A stretch of 12,200 nt of DNA from an uncultured Faecalibacterium sp. (lineage in GTDB: Bacteria > Bacillota > Clostridia > Oscillospirales > Ruminococcaceae). How positions within the stretch are numbered: the stretch's first letter is position 1; each line of letters starts with the position of its first letter. A program made the position numbers and the translations under genes. The stretch is from NCBI GenBank assembly GCA_937917475.1, contig CALDNF010000142.1, positions 1-12,200 of the forward strand, in the 5' to 3' direction. The notes under the pieces are model-generated. The model was given only the letters and a program-made list of their open reading frames with translations. It was not told where the DNA came from and searched no databases. Positions 7,393 through 12,200 of the stretch are shown here, piece after piece.

Positions 7393-8706
7393 ATGAGAGA
7401 TTCAAATCAGAATGAACGCAGCGGTCTCCGTCCGCTGACGGTAGCAGCAGGGATCATTATTGGGTTCCTGCTGCTGGCAGCGGTCTATGTCGTGTACCAG
7501 AGCTGGCAGGTTCTGTTTCCGCCCAATACCTATGAGACGGCCCTGCTTTCCACGGTTGCGGATACTGTAGATGCCGAAGGTGTGCTTTTGTTCAACGAAA
7601 CCTATGTTTCGGGCAGCGGCACGCTGGGATATCTTGCAGCGGACGGCGAGCGTGTCTCGATGGGCACTGCGGTGGCAGAGGTATACACCGATGCTTCGCA
7701 GGCAACGCTCCGCCAGCAGCTGACTCAGATCAACGATCAGATCGATCTGCTGCAAAAATCCCAGAACACTTCAGCTACCCAGCTGGATTCGCTGCGCAAA
7801 GAGCGTTCCTCTGCACTTTATGATCTGATGGATGCGCTGGATCAGGGCGAATACGATGAAACGGATTCAGGCCGGGAAAATTACCTGCTGGCGCAGAACA
7901 AGCTCTGGGTCATTACCGGAGAAGTCAGCAGCTTTTCGGATCAGATCGCTGCACTGGTCCAGCAGTCTTCTGATGTGCAGGCCCGGCTGGGCACCCCGAC
8001 GCAGATCACGGCACCCCAGACTGGCTACTTTATCCGGAGCACCAGTTCCGGACGGCTGAACGCAGGAATGGACGACATTCTGGCCCTGAGCCCTTCGGGA
8101 CTGAAAGCCTATGTGGAGTCAGACCCGCAGATCGCACTGGACGGCTGTGCGGGAAAGATCGTCTCGGGCTTTACCTGGTACTATGCAGGGGTCTGCTCCG
8201 CAAAACAGGGCGAAAAGCTGCTGGGGCAGGACGGCAAGCCCATAAAGGGATCGGTTCAGATCCGCTTCCCGGGGCAGGTGGAAACGGCTCTCAAGGCAAA
8301 AGTGACCGATGTGGTTTTTGATGAAGCAAATGACATTGCCCGCTTCGTTCTTTCCTGTGAAGTCATCAATGGCGATGTGCTCCGGCTGAACCGGGCGGAT
8401 GCGCAGATCATCGTGGGGGAGAGCACCGGCCTGCTGGTGCCTGCCGCAGCCATCCACTACCTCAAGGAGGACGGCACCGAGGCTGAGACGCAGGGTGAAA
8501 ACTACATCCCCGGTGTTTACATCAAGTACGGCAATCTGGCACGGTTCTGCAAGATCGACCCGGTGGATGAGGATCACCCTCTCATCACGCAGGACGATTA
8601 TGTCCTTGTTCTGCCCAGCGGGACGGCAAATTCGGTCAGTCAGGTCCGGCTTTATGACGAGATTATTGTCTCCGGACAAAATTTGTATGATGGAAAGCTT
8701 TTGTAG
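7393..8706 (+). CDS. membrane-anchored HlyD-like adaptor protein of unknown role
   Basis: 437 aa. Seen here: a short charged N-terminus, one transmembrane helix at about residues 16-38 (TVAAGIIIGFLLLAAVYVVY), then an extracytoplasmic part by the positive-inside rule (R9, R13 inside). The outer part starts with a barrel-sandwich (biotinyl/lipoyl-like) half motif around residues 60-95 (GTLGYLAADGERVSMGTAVAEVY). A helical, probably coiled-coil region follows (about 98-198), and then a second half (QITAPQTGYFIRS, then ILALSPSGLKAYVESD). The C-terminal beta-rich region has SGFTWYYAGV and LLVPAAAIHYL. This order is that of HlyD/MFP adaptors, which link inner-membrane exporters to outer components, but no transporter or outer-membrane partner is encoded nearby. 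Similar proteins are often annotated beside sepF in clostridia (from memory). A GAAGGGG about 8 bases before the ATG overlaps the end of miaA, suggesting coupling. No terminator follows. Confidence 0.8.
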   Translation: MRDSNQNERSGLRPLTVAAGIIIGFLLLAAVYVVYQSWQVLFPPNTYETALLSTVADTVDAEGVLLFNETYVSGSGTLGYLAADGERVSMGTAVAEVYTDASQATLRQQLTQINDQIDLLQKSQNTSATQLDSLRKERSSALYDLMDALDQGEYDETDSGRENYLLAQNKLWVITGEVSSFSDQIAALVQQSSDVQARLGTPTQITAPQTGYFIRSTSSGRLNAGMDDILALSPSGLKAYVESDPQIALDGCAGKIVSGFTWYYAGVCSAKQGEKLLGQDGKPIKGSVQIRFPGQVETALKAKVTDVVFDEANDIARFVLSCEVINGDVLRLNRADAQIIVGESTGLLVPAAAIHYLKEDGTEAETQGENYIPGVYIKYGNLARFCKIDPVDEDHPLITQDDYVLVLPSGTANSVSQVRLYDEIIVSGQNLYDGKLL

Positions 8707-8709
8707 TTA

Positions 8710-8738
8710 TTGACATCTGATGCAAAAAATCCGATAAT
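8710..8738 (+). promoter_or_regulatory. strong sigma-A-type promoter upstream of sepF
   Basis: TTGACA at 8710-8715 (perfect -35) and GATAAT at 8733-8738 (5 of 6 for the -10) are separated by exactly 17 bases. Transcription would start near 8745, leaving a leader of about 70 bases before sepF. The -35 begins 3 bases after the stop of the HlyD-like gene. This is the best promoter in the window and probably drives sepF-ylmH-divIVA and perhaps ileS. Confidence 0.82.
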
Positions 8739-8778
8739 AGATAAAGCTATTGCAACTCTTTTTGAAAAGAGCTGCACA

Positions 8779-8794
8779 GGCAGCAGCTGCTGCC
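8779..8794. repeat. perfect 16-bp palindrome in the sepF leader
   Basis: GGCAGCAG is followed directly by its reverse complement CTGCTGCC. It lies between the sepF promoter and the Shine-Dalgarno. As DNA it could be an operator for a dimeric regulator; as RNA it could form a small hairpin. The upstream GCTGC at 8771-8775 can also pair with GCAGC at 8780-8784. No T-run follows, so it is not a terminator. Confidence 0.7.
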
Positions 8795-8800
8795 CAGATG

Positions 8801-8807
8801 AAAGGAG
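8801..8807 (+). promoter_or_regulatory. Shine-Dalgarno site of sepF
   Basis: AAAGGAG is 8 bases before the ATG at 8816. It decides the start: in-frame TTG at 8750 and ATG at 8798 lie upstream but would put this site inside the gene and add an alanine-rich extension unlike SepF. Confidence 0.88.
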
Positions 8808-8815
8808 CAGATTCT

Positions 8816-9277
8816 ATGTCTTTGATGGATAACCTGAAGAAGGGCCTGTTTGGCAGTGAGGACGAGTACGACGATCAGTACATTGACGACGGCCCTCAGA
8901 TGGTAAACAATAACAACGGCATCGGCATCGGAATGGACGATGAGGACGAGGACCCCGAGAGTGCCCAGAAGAAGAACAAGGTGGTCAACATCCACGCAAC
9001 CACCCAGCTCAAGGTGGTTCTGGTCAAGCCTGAGCGGTTTGAGGATGCCAGCACCATTGCCGATCACCTGAACAACAAGCGGACGGTGGTGCTGAACCTT
9101 GAGTCCACCAATAAGGAAGTCTCCCGCCGTCTGGTCGATTTTCTTTCCGGCGTAGCTTATGCCAACAATGGCCAGATCAAGCGTGTTGCCAACAGCACCT
9201 TCATCATTACGCCTTACAATGTAGACATTATGGGCGATCTGCTGGACGAGCTGGAGAACAATGGCGCATTCTATTGA
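8816..9277 (+). CDS. sepF: cell division protein SepF
   Basis: FtsZ-binding membrane anchor of the Z-ring in Gram-positive bacteria; it binds the membrane through an N-terminal amphipathic helix and polymerises into curved filaments. 153 aa, normal length. Seen here: the N-terminal helix MSLMDNLKKGLFG, an acidic, Asn/Gly-rich linker (about residues 14-55), and the conserved core (about 57-147) with VVLVKPERFEDASTIADHL, TVVLNLE, RRLVDFLSGVAYA and the STFIITPYNVDI strand. The protein ends in ELENNGAFY. It is the first gene after the strong promoter and overlaps ylmH by 17 bases. The usual neighbours ylmE (yggS) before it and ylmG (yggT) after it are not present. Confidence 0.97.
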   Translation: MSLMDNLKKGLFGSEDEYDDQYIDDGPQMVNNNNGIGIGMDDEDEDPESAQKKNKVVNIHATTQLKVVLVKPERFEDASTIADHLNNKRTVVLNLESTNKEVSRRLVDFLSGVAYANNGQIKRVANSTFIITPYNVDIMGDLLDELENNGAFY

Positions 9278-10076
9278 TCCTGCACCCCATGCAGTGCGGG
9301 GCTTTGTGCCTGCCCGCACCGATGAAGAGCGGTTTCTCATGCGTCACATCGAAGACCTTGTGCGCACTTCGGCTTCCCGGGGGATTGCACGGTATTCGTC
9401 TTTTTTGAGCGACCGGGAGCAGGATCTTGCCAAAGCAGCCCTCAACCGTGCCGGAGCGATGGACTACCGCTTTGACGGCGGCTGGCCCGGGGCAGAGCGC
9501 AAGCTGCTCTGCTTGGAGCCGGAGGACTGTTATCCCGCAAGCCCACTTGCCTGTGTACGGCTTACCTGCCGGGCTTTGCCCGGAGCAGAGCTTCCGGCAC
9601 ACAAGGATTATCTGGGCAGTCTGATGGGGCTGGAACTGCGCCGGGAAGCGTTGGGTGACATCGTTCTACCCGCTGACCAGCCCGGCATAGCCTATGTCTT
9701 TGCTCTGGAACCGGCGGCGGAGCTGATCTGCCGGGAGCTGCGGCAGGCAGGACACACCGATCTGACAGCGGCGATGCAGCCGCTGGAGGAGCTGCCGGAG
9801 TTTCCACAGGCGGAGCGGGAAATGCGCACCGCCACGGTCTCTTCGCTTCGGCTGGATGCTGTGCTTGCGGCCATGCTGCGGTGCAGCCGGGGAATGGCCG
9901 CAGACCTGATCGGTGCGGGCCGGGTCGAGATCAATCATCTCCCGGTGGAAAACGTTCACGCCCCGGTCTATGAGGGCGATGTTTTCACGGTGCGGGGCAA
10001 GGGCCGGTTTGGGCTGACCGCATTGCCCGGGAAAAGCAAGAAGGACCGCTCGATCATTGAGTTTTTCCAGTATTGA
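9261..10076 (+). CDS. ylmH: S4-domain RNA-binding protein YlmH
   Basis: 271 aa. Members of this family sit between sepF and divIVA in many Firmicutes; in B. subtilis YlmH has been linked to ribosome-associated quality control, where it binds stalled 50S-peptidyl-tRNA complexes much as RqcP does. Seen here: an N-terminal helical region (EERFLMRHIEDLV, ARYSSFLSDREQDLA), a central domain with AHKDYLGSLMGLELRREALGDI at about 113-134, and a C-terminal S4 fold at about 191-258 (SSLRLDAVLAAMLRCSRGMA, RVEINHLPVENVHAPVYEGD). The ATG at 9261 overlaps the sepF stop by 17 bases and has only a weak GGAG 4 bases upstream, suggesting translational coupling to sepF. The first 20 or so residues are not typical of the family, so an in-frame GTG at 9306 or ATG at 9339 is possible. 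Confidence 0.93.
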   Translation: MAHSIDPAPHAVRGFVPARTDEERFLMRHIEDLVRTSASRGIARYSSFLSDREQDLAKAALNRAGAMDYRFDGGWPGAERKLLCLEPEDCYPASPLACVRLTCRALPGAELPAHKDYLGSLMGLELRREALGDIVLPADQPGIAYVFALEPAAELICRELRQAGHTDLTAAMQPLEELPEFPQAEREMRTATVSSLRLDAVLAAMLRCSRGMAADLIGAGRVEINHLPVENVHAPVYEGDVFTVRGKGRFGLTALPGKSKKDRSIIEFFQY

Positions 10077-10089
10077 ATCTGAATAAAAT

Positions 10090-10095
10090 GGAGGA
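10090..10095 (+). promoter_or_regulatory. Shine-Dalgarno site that sets the divIVA start
   Basis: GGAGGA lies 7 bases before the ATG at 10103. The frame stays open to a TTG at 10073 and an ATG at 10088, but both would put this site inside the gene; the protein from 10103 (MLTPQDVRS) matches DivIVA N-termini. Confidence 0.85.
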
Positions 10096-10102
10096 AATAA
10101 CT

Positions 10103-10906
10103 ATGCTGACTCCGCAGGATGTGCGCAGCGCACAATTTGAAAAGAACCTCCGCGGCTACCGTACCGAGGACGTGGATCGTTTTCTGGATAAGGTAGAAGA
10201 ACAGCTGAATCAGGATGAGGCACAGGCAGAAGCTCTGCGCAAGCAGATCGCCGACCTGACTGCTGAAAACCAGCGTCTCCACAAAGAAATGGAGAACTAT
10301 GAGGCTGACGGTGATATGCTCAAGAGTGCATTGATCAATGCACAGCGGATGGGCGAGAACGTGATCCGTGAAGCAAACCAGAAGGCGGATGACATTCTTC
10401 ATCGTGCCAACCTTCGGGGTGATGACATCATCCGGGACGCAAATGAGCTTTTGCAGCGTGCCAATGACCGTGCCGAGGAGATCATCAACGAGGCCAACGA
10501 GAAAAAGATGGCCGAGGAGCGGGAGTATGAGCGTGTCCGTCTGGAAGTGACCCGCTTCAAGTCCGATGTGCTCAATATTTACCGCAACCATGTGGAATCT
10601 CTGAGCCATCTGCCGGAATACCACCCGGAAGAAACCGCCCAGCAGGAGATCCCGGAGGCGGCTGAGGCCGAAGCAGATGAGCAGCAGACTGCTGCTGAGC
10701 TGACGGAGGAGATCAACGATGCAGAGCCCGCAGCGGATACCGCTTCGGAGGAAGATGCAGCTGCAGATACTGCCAGCGATGCCAACGAAAAGAGCGAGGA
10801 TTTCTGGGCAAAAGACGAGAGCCAGCTCAAGATCGACCCGCCCGCACCTGATGCATCCACCACGCCGGACTACGCCGCTTTTCAAGGCGTGAAGTTCAGC
10901 GAGTGA
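10103..10906 (+). CDS. divIVA: DivIVA-family polar/septal scaffold protein
   Basis: Coiled-coil protein that gathers at curved membrane (septum, poles) and positions division or envelope machinery. 267 aa. Seen here: the N-terminal membrane-binding domain LTPQDVRSAQFEKNLRGYRTEDVDRFL; L16-R17 occupies the place of the membrane-contacting F17-R18 of B. subtilis DivIVA. A long coiled coil follows (about 30-165), including a regular repeat in which the pair Ala-Asn recurs at 91, 102, 113, 120 and 131. The tail (about 168-267) is acidic and Ala/Glu-rich and should be disordered, ending in FQGVKFSE. It follows ylmH after 26 bases and is probably on the sepF transcript. No terminator separates it from ileS. 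Confidence 0.95.
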   Translation: MLTPQDVRSAQFEKNLRGYRTEDVDRFLDKVEEQLNQDEAQAEALRKQIADLTAENQRLHKEMENYEADGDMLKSALINAQRMGENVIREANQKADDILHRANLRGDDIIRDANELLQRANDRAEEIINEANEKKMAEEREYERVRLEVTRFKSDVLNIYRNHVESLSHLPEYHPEETAQQEIPEAAEAEADEQQTAAELTEEINDAEPAADTASEEDAAADTASDANEKSEDFWAKDESQLKIDPPAPDASTTPDYAAFQGVKFSE

Positions 10907-10938
10907 ACATAAAAACAGCGATTACTCAAGCAAAATTA

Positions 10939-10944
10939 GAGGAG
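10939..10944 (+). promoter_or_regulatory. Shine-Dalgarno site of ileS with a TTG start
   Basis: GAGGAG is 10 bases before TTG at 10955, supporting that non-ATG start. The next in-frame ATG (within FEMRAG, about 20 codons on) falls inside conserved IleS sequence and has no such site. Confidence 0.75.
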
Positions 10945-10954
10945 TGTGTAACCA

Positions 10955-12200
10955 TTGGCTAAGAACAAGTCTCAGTACGACAGTACGTTGAATCTGCCCA
11001 AGACCCTGTTTGAAATGCGTGCAGGCCTGCCCAAAAAGGAACCTGTGATGCTGAAGGATTGGGACGACAACGACCTGTACAATAACCTCATGAAGCACAA
11101 CGAGGGCAAGCCGCAGTTTATTCTGCACGACGGCCCTCCGTATGCAAACGGCAATATCCACATGGGTACTGCCCTGAACAAGATCATCAAGGATATCATC
11201 ATCCGTGAGAAGAACATGGAGGGCTTTCAGGCTCCCTATGTGCCCGGCTTTGACACCCATGGCCTGCCCATTGAGCTGAAGGCTCTGTCCTCCGTTGGTG
11301 ATAAGAAGAAGGATATCTCCAAGCTGGAGCTGCGCCAGATCTGCGAAAAGTTTGCCACCGAGCACATCGGCATCATGAGCGACCAGTTCAAGCGTCTGGG
11401 CGTCATCGGTGATTTTGAGCATCCTTATCTGACCCTCAAGCCTGAGTTTGAGGCACGCCAGATCGAGATTTTTGGCGAGATGGCAAAGAAGGGCTACATC
11501 TACAAGGGCCTGAAACCGGTCTACTGGTGCCCCGACTGCCGCACTGCTCTGGCAGAGGCTGAGATCGAGTACGGTGAGGACGATTGTGATTCTATCTTCG
11601 TCCGTTTCCATGTCAGCCAGGACCCCAACGGTGTGCTGGCAAAGCATGGCATCCCCATGGATAAGACCTACTTCGTGATCTGGACCACCACCACCTGGAC
11701 TCTGCCCGCCAACGAGGCCATCTGCCTGAACGGCCAGTTTGAGTATTCCTTCGTCAAGATCGGCGAGGAGTACCATATCATGGCCACTGAGCTGGTCAAG
11801 AGCGTCATGGATGCCTGCCACATCGAGAATTATGAGATCGTGGGCGAGCCTGTGCCCGGCACTGAGTTCGAGCTGATGCGTTATAACCACGTCTACCTGC
11901 CCAAGGAGGGTACCGTCATTCTGGGCGATCATGTCACCCTGGAAAGCGGTTCCGGCTGCGTTCATACCGCAGGCGGTCACGGTGTGGACGACTTCAATGT
12001 CTGCCAGAAGTATCCTCAGGTGCCCATTACCGTTCCTGTGGATGATGGTGGCTATCTGACCGAGGAAGCAGGCAAGTACGCAGGCCAGCGTGTCTGGGCT
12101 GCAAACAAGACCATTCTGGCGGACCTGACCGCTTCCGGTGCGATTATGGGTCAGGTGCACATCAAGCACCAGTATCCCCACTGCTGGCGTTGCCACAACC
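10955..12200 (+). CDS. ileS: isoleucyl-tRNA synthetase (3' end missing)
   Basis: Class I synthetase that charges tRNA-Ile and edits Val-tRNA-Ile. The frame has no stop before the window edge; 415 codons are visible of about 930, so the KMSKS loop, anticodon-binding domain and any C-terminal zinc site are outside. Seen here: the Rossmann start GPPYANGNIHMGTALNK with the HIGH-type motif as H69-M-G-T72, the GFDTHGLPIE block, the CP1 editing domain with W243-TTTTWTLPAN and T338-A-G-G-H342-GVDD (D345 in the place of the conserved editing Asp). PVYWCPDCRTALAEAEIEY and PHCWRCHN flank the domain. The start is TTG (MAKNKSQYDSTLNLPKT), set by GAGGAG at 10939. Only 48 bases separate it from divIVA, too short for a T-box leader, so it is probably expressed by read-through from the sepF-divIVA transcript. 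Confidence 0.96.
   Translation, partial: MAKNKSQYDSTLNLPKTLFEMRAGLPKKEPVMLKDWDDNDLYNNLMKHNEGKPQFILHDGPPYANGNIHMGTALNKIIKDIIIREKNMEGFQAPYVPGFDTHGLPIELKALSSVGDKKKDISKLELRQICEKFATEHIGIMSDQFKRLGVIGDFEHPYLTLKPEFEARQIEIFGEMAKKGYIYKGLKPVYWCPDCRTALAEAEIEYGEDDCDSIFVRFHVSQDPNGVLAKHGIPMDKTYFVIWTTTTWTLPANEAICLNGQFEYSFVKIGEEYHIMATELVKSVMDACHIENYEIVGEPVPGTEFELMRYNHVYLPKEGTVILGDHVTLESGSGCVHTAGGHGVDDFNVCQKYPQVPITVPVDDGGYLTEEAGKYAGQRVWAANKTILADLTASGAIMGQVHIKHQYPHCWRCHN

Larger units (their letters stand above)
8756..8807 (+). promoter_or_regulatory. structured sepF leader with two alternative helices
   Basis: CTCTTTT (8756-8762) can pair perfectly with AAAAGAG (8765-8771), a tight hairpin. The same seven bases can instead pair with the sepF Shine-Dalgarno AAAGGAG (8801-8807) with one G-U pair, enclosing the palindrome at 8779-8794. 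The two states exclude each other, so the leader could expose or hide the ribosome binding site. This is read from complementarity only; the short loop of the first hairpin and lack of folding energies make it a hypothesis. Confidence 0.35.

Noticed and set aside
8771..8800. Palindrome in the sepF leader as an intrinsic terminator or attenuator
   Set aside because: No T-run follows the hairpin; the next bases are CAGATGAAAGGAG.
8750..8815. N-terminal extension of SepF from TTG at 8750 (alanine-rich)
   Set aside because: No Shine-Dalgarno, begins almost at the predicted transcript start, and the ATG at 8816 has an ideal site and the typical SepF N-terminal helix.
10057..10089. Promoter for divIVA using TTGAGT (10057) and TAAAAT (10084)
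   Set aside because: The spacer is 21 bases, and transcription would start inside or after the Shine-Dalgarno, leaving no usable ribosome binding site.
10922..12196. Long open frame (424 codons) on the - strand opposite ileS
   Set aside because: Shadow of strong codon bias in ileS; the + strand shows all the IleS motifs, and the - strand product has no familiar features.
1..12200. Mobile elements, CRISPR repeats, tRNA/rRNA genes, toxin-antitoxin or defence genes
   Set aside because: No repeats in array form, no transposase or integrase motifs, and coding space is almost entirely filled by recognised housekeeping genes.

Overview
This window is an ordinary, densely packed stretch of core chromosome. 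All genes are on the + strand, and I see no mobile element, CRISPR array, rRNA or tRNA. Gene order (miaB, a YlbF/YmcA-family gene, mutS, mutL, miaA; then sepF, ylmH, divIVA, ileS), A/G-rich Shine-Dalgarno sites, TTG starts and moderately high GC point to a Firmicute. An anaerobic clostridial lineage near Faecalibacterium/Subdoligranulum (Oscillospiraceae) is my best guess, inferred from sequence style and not from any search.

Layout. (1) 1-1029: 3' part of miaB (tRNA methylthiotransferase). (2) 1085-1492: a small YlbF/YmcA (RicA-like) protein with a cysteine-rich tail, followed by a clear intrinsic terminator at 1519-1550. (3) 1617-7385: mutS, mutL and miaA, with mutL and miaA overlapping. 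(4) 7393-8706: a membrane-anchored HlyD-like adaptor of unknown role. (5) 8710-10906: a strong sigma-A-type promoter, a structured leader, then sepF, ylmH and divIVA, with sepF and ylmH overlapping. (6) 10955-12200: the first 415 codons of ileS, running off the window edge.

How the genes fit together. MiaA and MiaB act in sequence on A37 of tRNAs reading UNN codons (i6A, then ms2i6A) and flank the mismatch-repair pair MutS/MutL. MutL carries the metal-dependent endonuclease motif, as expected for methyl-independent repair without MutH. The RicA-like protein belongs to a family whose B. subtilis members form an Fe-S complex acting in RNA processing; its four-cysteine tail next to the Fe-S enzyme MiaB is suggestive. 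SepF (FtsZ membrane anchor) and DivIVA (curvature/pole scaffold) are division and morphogenesis proteins. YlmH is an S4 RNA-binding protein linked to ribosome quality control. The ylmE and ylmG genes usually found in this cluster are missing here.

I found no convincing new system. The items most worth a second look are the sepF leader with two mutually exclusive helices (one covering the Shine-Dalgarno), the orphan HlyD-like protein at the junction with the division cluster, the ambiguous miaA start beside an A7 run, and the Cys-rich tail of the RicA-like protein.
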